A DNA stretch of 14,358 nucleotides from Betaproteobacteria bacterium (GTDB lineage Bacteria > Pseudomonadota > Gammaproteobacteria > Burkholderiales > Casimicrobiaceae), in assembly GCA_003153335.1 (NCBI GenBank), contig PLYG01000060.1, positions 6,698 through 21,055 on the forward strand, given 5' to 3'. Within the stretch, counting starts at the first letter, position 1, and each line of letters begins with the position of its first letter. Shown in pieces: positions 1 through 6,183 of this stretch. The notes beneath the pieces were generated by a model, which worked only from the letters and a program-made list of their open reading frames with translations, did not search any database and had not been told where the DNA came from. Made by a program: the position numbers and the translations under genes.

Positions 1-1
1 C

Positions 2-1144
2 TATCCGATCGACCGGCAGCAATCGTGGCCTGAGGACGCCACTCGGCTCGCGGACACGCCTGAATTATGGAAGTACCGGTGGGATGGCCGCGAGGGAGAC
101 TTCGGATATCCGCTGGAGGTTTCGAGCTCCGTCTATCGCACCGCCGACGTCCTGCGATGGCTCGCCGAGGCGCCGCGCGGGCGAGTTCGCGCGCCTAACT
201 CGCTCGAAGACTTTCTCTCCCGCCAGCGCCACCTGGCTGCGCCGCAGCTCGCTTGCTATGAGACGAGCCGCGCCTTCGCAGCTTCCTGGAACTCGGTGCA
301 GGTCGACAGGCCGCCTAATCGGCACGGCGGCCAGTCTGCGTATGCGTGGATGAAACTGGAGCGGCAGCGGCTCGATGTTGCGGCGTACGACGGATACAAC
401 CCCCGCGCCTGCCATGAGGAGGCACCGCTGCATCTCACATTCCGGTCAGGTCCGGACGGAGAGATGGACGGCGTGGATGGCGTCGCCTTTATCAATCTCG
501 AGCGCCGCCCCGATCGCCGGAGCCACATCGAACACCAGTTGCTGGAAGTGGGGCGCATCAGTCCGTCCCGCGTGTGTCGCGTGCCCGCGTACGATGAGCC
601 CGGGCAGCCTGCGGTCGGCTGTCTCAAGAGTCACATCGCCGCAATCGAAACGGCGCGGGTGCGGGGCTGGCGCGTGACGCTGGTCGTGGAAGACGATTTC
701 ACTTGGGCCGAGCCTCTTGCTCTCGCGCGGGTGCGTGCGTTCCTCGATCGAAACCAGCACGACTTTGCTCTCGCCCTGCTTACCTCTTTCAACACGCTTT
801 CAGACGACGCGCGTCCGGATGACGGCGGGGTTGCCCGCATCACGCGCGCTCACAACAGTGCCGGCTATCTCGTTCATCACTCCGCGCATCGGCGGCTCCT
901 GGAGCTGTGGCGCGAGGCGCTTCCGAAGTTCGAGGCCACCGGTCAGCACTGGCTCTACGCCAATGACGCCGCGTGGCACGCGCTCATGCGGGAACGACCC
1001 TGCTTTGCGTTTGTCCCGCCGCTCGGCTATCAGCAGCCGGGGCACAGCGACATTCGCGGCGTGTGGGTGGACAACTCCGGATGTCCGGGCTCCTTGACGC
1101 TGTCTGCGCGCAGGCGAACAATGCCGGATAACGCGCGCACATGA
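2..1144 (+). CDS. Two-domain glycosyltransferase, 5' end outside window (C-terminal GT25 domain)
   Basis: The frame is open from the left edge to the TGA at 1142-1144, giving 380 residues with no start in the window. Residues about 36-145 contain YPLEVSSSVYRT, an APNSLE segment, a VQVDRPPNR segment and an ACHEE segment. This pattern recalls uncharacterised glycosyltransferase-like proteins found near surface-polysaccharide genes. Residues about 161-355 are a family-25 (LPS-type) glycosyltransferase domain: VAFINLERRPDRR at 161-173, GCLKSHIAA at 206-214, and the acidic VVEDDF motif at 228-233, the likely sugar-nucleotide/metal site. Probable role is adding sugars to lipopolysaccharide or capsule at the cytoplasmic face of the membrane. 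An ATG at 464 behind GGAG could start a separate GT25 protein, but there is no stop between the domains, so a fusion is preferred. It overlaps the sirtuin gene by ATGA. The GT25 call is good; the N-terminal call is tentative. Confidence 0.8.
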   Translation, partial: YPIDRQQSWPEDATRLADTPELWKYRWDGREGDFGYPLEVSSSVYRTADVLRWLAEAPRGRVRAPNSLEDFLSRQRHLAAPQLACYETSRAFAASWNSVQVDRPPNRHGGQSAYAWMKLERQRLDVAAYDGYNPRACHEEAPLHLTFRSGPDGEMDGVDGVAFINLERRPDRRSHIEHQLLEVGRISPSRVCRVPAYDEPGQPAVGCLKSHIAAIETARVRGWRVTLVVEDDFTWAEPLALARVRAFLDRNQHDFALALLTSFNTLSDDARPDDGGVARITRAHNSAGYLVHHSAHRRLLELWREALPKFEATGQHWLYANDAAWHALMRERPCFAFVPPLGYQQPGHSDIRGVWVDNSGCPGSLTLSARRRTMPDNART

Positions 1145-1926
1145 CGACCACGACCTCAATCGAACTGCTGATCGAATCGGTCCGCGCCTGGGCCGAGGTG
1201 GCAAGGCGCGTCGTCGTACTCACCGGTGCCGGCATCTCCACCGAGTCGGGGATTCCGGATTTTCGCGGGCCGCAAGGGGTGTGGACAAAGGACCCCGCAG
1301 CGGAAAAGCTCTCCGACATCCATTACTACGTCGCCGATCCCGAGATCCGGAAGAAGGCGTGGCAGGCGCGCCTTGCGCATCCGGCGTGGTCGGCGCGGCC
1401 GAACGCCGGCCACGCGGCGCTCGTCGAATTGGAGCGGCGCGGAAAGCTGCATGCGCTCATCACGCAGAACATCGATGGTCTGCACCAGAAGGCGGGCAAT
1501 TCGCCCGGACGGGTGATCGAAGTGCACGGCACGGTGCACGACGTCGTTTGCCTTGCCTGCGGCTGGAAGGGACCGATGCAGGCGACCCTCGATCGGGTGC
1601 GCGCGGGCGAAGCCGATCCGCCCTGCGATTGCTGCGGCGGGGTCCTGAAGAGCGACACGGTCTCGTTCGGCCAGGCGCTCGTGCCGGAGGTGATCGAGCG
1701 CGCGATGCAGGCCGCCGCTGAGGCGGAGCTGTTTCTCTCGGTCGGGACGAGCCTGCGGGTCTATCCGGTCGCGGGCACTGTGTCAGCGGCGAAGCAATCG
1801 GGCGCACGCGTGGTGATCGTGAACGCCGAGCCGACGCCTTTCGACGCCATCGCCGATGCCGTCTTCTATGGTGCGATTGGCGAGACGTTGCCGCGCATCG
1901 TAGGTATGGCGGACACCATCACCTAA
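1141..1926 (+). CDS. Sir2-family NAD-dependent protein deacylase (sirtuin)
   Basis: Cytoplasmic enzyme that removes acyl groups from lysine using NAD, releasing nicotinamide and O-acyl-ADP-ribose. The 261 residues match a single sirtuin catalytic core. NAD-binding motifs are GAGIS at 29-33 and PDFR at 39-42; the TQNID motif is at 108-112; the catalytic His is H129 in EVHG. The structural zinc site is C137-x2-C140 and C162-x2-C165, with an extra Cys at 164. VGTSL at 201-205 and NAE at 228-230 complete the Rossmann fold. I do not see the Tyr/Arg pair of CobB-type desuccinylases near residues 80-90 (HPAWSARPNAGHA), so deacetylation is more likely than desuccinylation. The ATG overlaps the preceding stop (ATGA) and no good Shine-Dalgarno precedes it, which suggests translational coupling to the glycosyltransferase gene. 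Confidence 0.95.
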   Translation: MTTTTSIELLIESVRAWAEVARRVVVLTGAGISTESGIPDFRGPQGVWTKDPAAEKLSDIHYYVADPEIRKKAWQARLAHPAWSARPNAGHAALVELERRGKLHALITQNIDGLHQKAGNSPGRVIEVHGTVHDVVCLACGWKGPMQATLDRVRAGEADPPCDCCGGVLKSDTVSFGQALVPEVIERAMQAAAEAELFLSVGTSLRVYPVAGTVSAAKQSGARVVIVNAEPTPFDAIADAVFYGAIGETLPRIVGMADTIT

Positions 1927-2025
1927 CTATCATCGAACGCGGCACACACGCAGCCAGCGCTTCATTTCTTCAGTCGCTTCGTCCAGTCCTCCGGTGTTTG
2001 TCTTGGGCTGGTATAGCCGGCGCCG

Positions 2026-2976
2026 TCAAGGCACGTCGTTGACATCCCCCGGTGGCCCCTCGTGGTGGGGATGCGTCGCATGGGCCGGCTGGACCGGCTC
2101 GCGGCCTGCGGGCACCACGCGCGCCAAGAACGCGATCACGGCATTGCCGAAGATATCGTTGCGGTCTCCCGCCACCATGTGCGCCGCTCCGGTCACATTG
2201 ACGTACTCGCTGTGCGGACACAGCTTCAGAAACTCCTGTGCGCCCTCTTCACTGAGCACGTCCGACAGCCCGCCCCGCACCAGCAAGGTGGGCAGGATCA
2301 GCCTGCGCGAACAGGCTTCGAGGCGTTGGCGGCGTTTCTCCAGATCGGGCCGCGCGGTGCGGAAGCGCGGGTCCCAGTGCCAGCGGTACTTGCCGTCTGC
2401 GTGCAGCCGCACGTTCTTCGCCAGGCCATCGAGGGTACGCGGGCGGCTGCGGTGGGGCTGGTAACTGGCGATAGCATCGGCCACCTCCTGGAGGGAATCG
2501 AACCCTTCGGGTTTCTGGCTCATGAATGCCTGAATCTTGTCGATGCCCGCCGGCTCGATGCGCGGACCGATATCGACGATGACCAGCGCGGTGGCATCGA
2601 CGTGATCCTCGCCCACGGCAACCAGGCTCGTGCCCCCGCCCATTGAGGCGCCGACCAGCACCGGACGGCGGTTGCCCAGCGCGGCGACCACGCACTTGAG
2701 ATCCTCCACCATCACGTCCTGGCTGTACAGGCCGTCGGGCGCCCAATCCGAATCACCGTGGCCGCGCGCATCGAAGGCGACGGCGTGATAGCCGGCCGCA
2801 CCCAGTTTCTCGCCCGCACCCTTCCACGCGTGGCGGGTCTGCCCGCCGCCGTGCTGGAGAAGCACAAGCGGCCCGCTCGGGTCGCCCCAGGAATCCCCCG
2901 CGATCCGCACCCCGCCCGCGCCTGGCCAGAAGTGCATTGGGTCGGGGGTGCCGGGAAGTCGTGTGCCTGCGCTCAT
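2026..2976 (-). CDS. Alpha/beta hydrolase
   Basis: A 316-residue single-domain alpha/beta hydrolase with a complete catalytic triad. The oxyanion-hole motif HGGG is at 42-45, the FDARGHGDSD strand-turn at 69-78, the nucleophile elbow GASMGG has S111, the acid is probably D239 in RGGLSDVLS, and the base is H266 in GAAHMVAGD. A lid-like helical insert lies at about 140-225. There is no signal peptide, so it is probably cytoplasmic. The family spans esterases, haloalkane or epoxide hydrolases and C-C hydrolases; the Ser nucleophile argues against a dehalogenase, and the substrate cannot be read from sequence. The C-terminal tail, about residues 290-316, is rich in Pro and His. The gene converges on the sirtuin gene with 99 nt between. 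The start is uncertain because no clear ribosome site precedes the ATG at 2976 or the one at 2937. Confidence 0.9.
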   Translation of the reverse strand: MSAGTRLPGTPDPMHFWPGAGGVRIAGDSWGDPSGPLVLLQHGGGQTRHAWKGAGEKLGAAGYHAVAFDARGHGDSDWAPDGLYSQDVMVEDLKCVVAALGNRRPVLVGASMGGGTSLVAVGEDHVDATALVIVDIGPRIEPAGIDKIQAFMSQKPEGFDSLQEVADAIASYQPHRSRPRTLDGLAKNVRLHADGKYRWHWDPRFRTARPDLEKRRQRLEACSRRLILPTLLVRGGLSDVLSEEGAQEFLKLCPHSEYVNVTGAAHMVAGDRNDIFGNAVIAFLARVVPAGREPVQPAHATHPHHEGPPGDVNDVP

Positions 2977-3024
2977 GGGACGAAGTATGGCTCAGTTGGC
3001 CTTGAAAAAGTGGCTAGCAAAAGC

Positions 3025-3041
3025 TTTACCAATCTGGTAAA
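3025..3041. promoter_or_regulatory. Perfect palindrome, probable HTH-repressor operator
   Basis: TTTACCA-ATC-TGGTAAA has two perfect 7-bp arms around a 3-nt centre. It lies in the divergent gap between the hydrolase and the HigA-ImmA gene, about 140 nt upstream of the latter. Its shape suits a dimeric XRE-type repressor, and its TTACCA/TGGTAA core recurs at the toxin-antitoxin operon (5743-5760). Which gene it controls is not settled by position alone. Confidence 0.5.
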
Positions 3042-3092
3042 CTCTTCTTAGTTCCCATAGTCCAATGGATATCGATTTTTCAACCGCCAAAC

Positions 3093-3142
3093 TCCAGGCA
3101 ACGACCCGGTACCGACGAACGCGGATAAATCGATTGCCTGGA
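3093..3142. repeat. Inverted repeat upstream of the HigA-ImmA gene
   Basis: TCCAGGCAA at 3093-3101 is the reverse complement of TTGCCTGGA at 3134-3142, with 32 nt between. A second pair, ATCGATTT at 3071-3078 and AAATCGAT at 3127-3134, and the palindrome CGGTACCG at 3107-3114 lie in the same stretch. These may form a folded leader or a spaced operator for the gene starting at 3185; the sequence alone does not decide. Confidence 0.4.
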
Positions 3143-3184
3143 ATCAAGTCAATAAAGTACGAATCGTTTTCATAGAGGATTACC

Positions 3185-4276
3185 ATGACTGACGTCGCTC
3201 GCGCATTTGCGCCGGAATGGGTGTCGCCTCCGGGGAGCACGGTCGCCGATCTGCTCGAGGAACGGGGCTGGACCCAGCAGGCGCTCGCCCAACGTTCGGG
3301 GTTCACCACCAAACACATCAGCCTGCTGATTAACGGTAAGGCACCAATCACCGAGGATACAGCTGTGAAGCTGGAGCGCGTGCTCGGCAGCACCATGCGC
3401 TTCTGGATGACGCGCGAAGCGCAATACCGGGAAGCGCTCGCGCGACTGAGCGAACGCAAATCGCTATTGGGCAGGGCTGAATGGTTGCAGCGCCTGCCAA
3501 TCAAGGAGATGGTGCGATTCGGCTGGATTCGATCTTTCGAGAACAAAGGCGATCAGGTTCGCGAATGCCTGCGCTTCTTTGGCGTGGCTTCAGTGGACGC
3601 TTGGGAAAAACAATACGCGGATCCGCTAGTCGCCTTCCGTGCATCGGCCAAGCACGGCAGGGAGGTCGGTGCAGTCGCCGCCTGGCTCCGGCAGGGTGAG
3701 CGGGAGGCGGAGCATATTGCCTGCAAGCCGTTTGATAAGACAGCGTTCAGACAGGTGCTCACGCAAGCACGGGAACTGACCAATGTGGGCGACCCAGCCG
3801 TTTTCATCTCTCGTTTGGTGGAAACTTGCTCCCAGGCTGGCGTTGCGGTTGTGTTGGTACCGACGCCGAAGGGCTGTCCGGTGAGCGGGGCGACGCGCTG
3901 GCTGAGCGCAGAGAAAGCGCTACTCATGCTGAGTTTCCGCCACAAGTCTAACGACCATTTCTGGTTTTCTTTTTCTCACGAAGCAGGACACTTGCTGCTT
4001 CACGGCAAAAAATTGCTCTTTGTTGAGGTCGAAAATCGAATCGATGGCGAGGATGAACGCCAGGCCGATGTTTTTGCCGGTAATTGGCTGATTTCGCCTG
4101 CCGATGCGGCACGGCTGCCGTCCGTGCCGAAAACGCTACACGCCGCGCAGGTCTTCGCCAAACGAATCGGCGTGGCACCGGGAATCGTGGTCGGGCGAAT
4201 GCAGAAAGACGGCTTGTTGCCGTGGACGCATCTCAACGGGCTCAAGATTCGTTACCGCTGGGCGCATGAAGCCTGA
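3185..4276 (+). CDS. HigA-type HTH protein fused to ImmA/IrrE zinc metallopeptidase
   Basis: A 363-residue two-domain regulator. Residues about 15-72 form a HigA/VapI-type Cro/C1 helix-turn-helix (WTQQALAQRSGFTTKHIS, then LINGKAPIT and an AVKLERVLG segment). Residues about 200-320 form an ImmA/IrrE (COG2856) peptidase: the zinc motif is HEAGH at 265-269, and the third ligand is probably E291 in ERQADVFAGNW. In this family the peptidase typically cleaves a repressor, often in response to DNA damage or mobile-element signals. Here repressor and protease are one chain, so self-cleavage or cleavage of another regulator are both possible. The ATG at 3185 follows AGAGGA with good spacing. No toxin gene is adjacent, so it is a solitary member. 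The start and the active-site residues look intact. Confidence 0.9.
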   Translation: MTDVARAFAPEWVSPPGSTVADLLEERGWTQQALAQRSGFTTKHISLLINGKAPITEDTAVKLERVLGSTMRFWMTREAQYREALARLSERKSLLGRAEWLQRLPIKEMVRFGWIRSFENKGDQVRECLRFFGVASVDAWEKQYADPLVAFRASAKHGREVGAVAAWLRQGEREAEHIACKPFDKTAFRQVLTQARELTNVGDPAVFISRLVETCSQAGVAVVLVPTPKGCPVSGATRWLSAEKALLMLSFRHKSNDHFWFSFSHEAGHLLLHGKKLLFVEVENRIDGEDERQADVFAGNWLISPADAARLPSVPKTLHAAQVFAKRIGVAPGIVVGRMQKDGLLPWTHLNGLKIRYRWAHEA

Positions 4277-4438
4277 GTGACGATCAACCACTGCCTGTAA
4301 GGCGAGGATACGAGCATCTGGCTTAGCCGGTGATGACGTAGCGTACCGTGGGGCCGCGATTCGGGGTCGGAGAATTCGTTGTGATCAGTCTGCCAGAACG
4401 CGTTGCGCAATTCTGACAGTTTCGGGCATTCAAAGATG

Positions 4439-4465
4439 AAACCGCCCGGGTCTACCGGGCGGTTT
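4439..4465. terminator. Strong hairpin terminator, possibly bidirectional
   Basis: AAACCGCCCGG at 4439-4449 pairs perfectly over 11 bp with CCGGGCGGTTT at 4455-4465 around a 5-nt loop. It sits between the 3' ends of the convergent HigA-ImmA gene and the PspC gene, only 17 nt beyond the latter's stop. The stem ends in A/T runs on both sides, although the U-tract is short in either direction. Confidence 0.8.
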
Positions 4466-4482
4466 CTGTTCGGACGGAGAAA

Positions 4483-4854
4483 TCACTCCCGGACTGGCGT
4501 GACAGGCTGTGGCGTATTGGCCTGCAGAGGCACGAAGATCCAAAGCAGGACGTACATGATCACGCCAATGCCGTGGAGCAACGCTGTCAACACGAACAGG
4601 ATGCGCCATGACCACGAGGGAATTCCCGTTACCTCGGCCAGGCCGCCGCACACGCCGCCAATCCAGCGGTCTGTGATCGAACGTCGAAACTGATTGAGCG
4701 CCGACGCTGGTTCGCTTGGCTTTTCGGTTTTCGGCTTGGCGTCTTCCGCCGCGCCTTCCAACAGGCGCTTCTTGGCCAACGTAAACTCCTCATCGGTGAG
4801 CGCACCCTGTTCACGCAAGTTGTGGAGCTTCTGCAGGTCATCTGCCAGATTCAT
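4483..4854 (-). CDS. SHOCT and PspC domain membrane protein
   Basis: A 123-residue small membrane protein. Residues about 5-32 form a SHOCT helical motif (LHNLREQGALTDEEFTLAKK), which typically sits at a terminus of membrane-associated proteins. A charged Lys/Glu/Pro linker follows. Residues about 57-111 form a PspC domain: RRSITDRWIGGVCGGLAE, then a hydrophobic span from about 80 to 110 with one or two membrane segments. PspC-type proteins act in envelope-stress (phage-shock) sensing with PspA and PspB. No psp genes lie nearby, so this is a stand-alone paralogue rather than a pspC ortholog. The ATG at 4854 follows AAGAAGGA with 5-nt spacing. The terminator at 4439-4465 lies just downstream. 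Confidence 0.88.
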   Translation of the reverse strand: MNLADDLQKLHNLREQGALTDEEFTLAKKRLLEGAAEDAKPKTEKPSEPASALNQFRRSITDRWIGGVCGGLAEVTGIPSWSWRILFVLTALLHGIGVIMYVLLWIFVPLQANTPQPVTPVRE

Positions 4855-4884
4855 GATGGTCCTTCTTTGCGAATATGCACTTTA

Positions 4885-4900
4885 CCGCCGGGCTCGGCGG
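4885..4900. repeat. Short GC hairpin in the PspC gene leader
   Basis: CCGCCG at 4885-4890 pairs with CGGCGG at 4895-4900 around a 4-nt loop, 31 nt upstream of the PspC start codon. It could be a leader hairpin. The rest of the gap from 4855 to 5110 holds no gene I can support on either strand. Confidence 0.3.
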
Positions 4901-5110
4901 CACATGCGCAAGATAGTCCCAGGTGGCGCCGGTGTACAGCCTGCTGCGACGAAATACAGAGGGCGATGGCCGAATTGCGGCTGGTCATTGGCTCAATGAA
5001 GGCATCTACGACAAAAGGGGAAGCTCGCGGGTAGCATCGGGCCGAATAGGCGGCGAGTTCCTGCCAGCGCCGCGCGGTGCGCTCGGCGACGGTGAAAACT
5101 CAAGCCACCA

Positions 5111-5407
5111 TCACGCGGCCTTCTTCACGAGCAGCCGCACGCTCAGCCCAGCGCGGGTGGCGATGTTGACCAAGGCGTCCAGGCTAAACAGCCCGATCTT
5201 GCCCTTGAGCAGGGCGTTGAGGCGCGGCGTCGTCAGGCCCAGAACCTCGGCCATCGCCGCTTGCGGTGCGCCGCTTTTCTGGCAGCAGACCTCGATGCGC
5301 ATCATCAGTTCGGCGCGCAGCTTCAGGTTCTCGGCCTCGTCCTTGTCGAATCCGATGTCGGCAAAGACATTGCCGGACCCGCGGGTGATCTTCAATTTCT
5401 TGGTCAT
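5111..5407 (-). CDS. HTH antitoxin of a HigBA/Gp49-type toxin-antitoxin module
   Basis: A 98-residue antitoxin and DNA-binding repressor. The N-terminal segment GNVFADIGFDKDEAENLKLR (12-31) is typical of the short XRE antitoxins paired with Gp49-like toxins. The helix-turn-helix covers about 48-72 (QAAMAEVLGLTTPRLNALLKG). A C-terminal helical stretch with IGLFSLDALVNIA (about 71-83) completes the family pattern. It would neutralise the RelE-fold toxin and repress the operon. It is the second gene, 2 nt after the toxin stop, with its ribosome site (GGAGAG) inside the toxin's last codons, so the two are translationally linked. It appears intact. Confidence 0.93.
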   Translation of the reverse strand: MTKKLKITRGSGNVFADIGFDKDEAENLKLRAELMMRIEVCCQKSGAPQAAMAEVLGLTTPRLNALLKGKIGLFSLDALVNIATRAGLSVRLLVKKAA

Positions 5408-5409
5408 CG

Positions 5410-5742
5410 CTACTTTCTCTCCTGTACCAAGTCCCTGAACCGCCGCCGGGCAAGCTCAATGTCCTGCTTCGGGGTCTTCTGCGCCTTCTTCTGGAAAGCG
5501 TGAAGCACGTAGATCGCGTCCGCGAACCTGGCCACGTAGATGACGCGGAAGGCGCCGCTATCCTCGCGCACCCGAATCTCGTTGACCCCGAGCCCTACCG
5601 AAGGCATCGGCTTCCAGTCGGCAGGATCCTTGCCGGCCTGGACGCGCTCGAGCTGATACCCTGCCTCGCGCCGCGCTTCACCCGGAAACGCGCTAATGCG
5701 TTCCTGGCTATCCCCGATCCACTGGACCGGCTTGAGTCGCAT
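5410..5742 (-). CDS. HigB/Gp49-like RelE-superfamily toxin
   Basis: A 110-residue toxin of the phage-derived Gp49-like family (RelE/HigB superfamily). Such toxins are ribosome-dependent mRNA interferases. The usual family pattern is present: the LGDSxxR-like start (WIGDSQERISAFP), ARREAGYQLERVQ, DWKPMPSVGLGVNEIRV, FRVIYVARF, and the C-terminal HAFQKKAQKTP with basic residues typical of the active site. It is the first gene of a toxin-antitoxin operon, 2 nt before the antitoxin. The ATG at 5742 matches the usual family start, although no clear Shine-Dalgarno precedes it. The operator-like palindrome at 5743-5760 ends directly against the start codon, so antitoxin binding there would block expression. 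Confidence 0.92.
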   Translation of the reverse strand: MRLKPVQWIGDSQERISAFPGEARREAGYQLERVQAGKDPADWKPMPSVGLGVNEIRVREDSGAFRVIYVARFADAIYVLHAFQKKAQKTPKQDIELARRRFRDLVQERK

Positions 5743-5760
5743 ATTATCAGAATTGGTAAT
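5743..5760. promoter_or_regulatory. Operator-like imperfect palindrome at the toxin-antitoxin start
   Basis: ATTATCA-GAAT-TGGTAAT on the plus strand has 7-bp arms with one mismatch and a 4-nt centre. It abuts the toxin ATG on the minus strand, the usual place for an autoregulatory toxin-antitoxin operator. Read on the minus strand it contains GATAAT, which resembles a -10 box but is too close to the ATG for a normal leader. Its half-site resembles that at 3025-3041. Confidence 0.55.
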
Positions 5761-6134
5761 TCAGGCAAGATCAGCGATCCGCCCGCAGGTTTTCGGGGCG
5801 CCACCGGAGGGCGAATTGCTCCGGTGACTTTCGACGTTCCGGTGCAGCGGCAGCTTCCCGGATACCTCTTTCAGCGATGCATTCAGGGATCAAGGCGGTC
5901 GTACTGTACGCCAGATTACCCCGCCGCGCCGACCGTAACCTCGTCGCAGCCTACTACAAGGTCGCTGCACTGTTCGTTGTGGCGATCAAGAATGGGATAT
6001 CTGGCGGGAGGGCGGCCACCGAGATAGCGTGTCACGACGCGCCATCACATGCCACAAATCCCGTCATCATCAAGGCCTGCCTGAATTCAGTCGTGTCACC
6101 GTGGAGCACCAAGCAGCACTGCATCGCAACAAAA
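5761..6134. other. Intergenic stretch without a supported gene
   Basis: About 370 nt between the toxin-antitoxin operon and the island-end repeat. Open frames exist on both strands, including a minus-strand frame spanning about 6027-6170 that ends in a stop near 6027, but none resembles a family I know or has a convincing start. A 14-nt string at 6002-6015, TGGCGGGAGGGCGG, matches the 3' end of the tRNA-Ser gene (11303-11317) apart from one missing A. It is a weak candidate for the far attachment site of the island. Confidence 0.4.
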
Positions 6135-6156
6135 GTGATGGGTGGGACGATGGGTG
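6135..6156 (+). repeat. Left arm-type tandem repeat (two GATGGGT units)
   Basis: GTGATGGGT at 6135-6143 and ACGATGGGT at 6147-6155 are spaced 12 nt apart, the same period as the right-hand pair at 11238-11258. The shared 19-nt string differs at one base. It lies about 30 nt beyond the stop of the 1377-aa gene. Likely integrase arm sites, by analogy. Confidence 0.5.
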
Positions 6157-6183
6157 TCACGTCCGCCAAGCCTGTTTGTACAA

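Noticed and set aside
3052..3110. tRNA-like start: CCCATAGTCCAATGGATAT resembles the D-arm of some tRNA-Arg genes.
   Set aside because: No D-stem pairing of normal geometry, no anticodon stem, no T-loop and no matching acceptor 3' strand. At most a decayed fragment, more likely chance.
5804..5813. 10-nt match CCGGAGGGCG between 5804-5813 and the tRNA-Ser 5' flank (11392-11401), considered as an attachment site.
   Set aside because: Too short in GC-rich DNA and on the wrong (5') side of the tRNA for the usual integration pattern.
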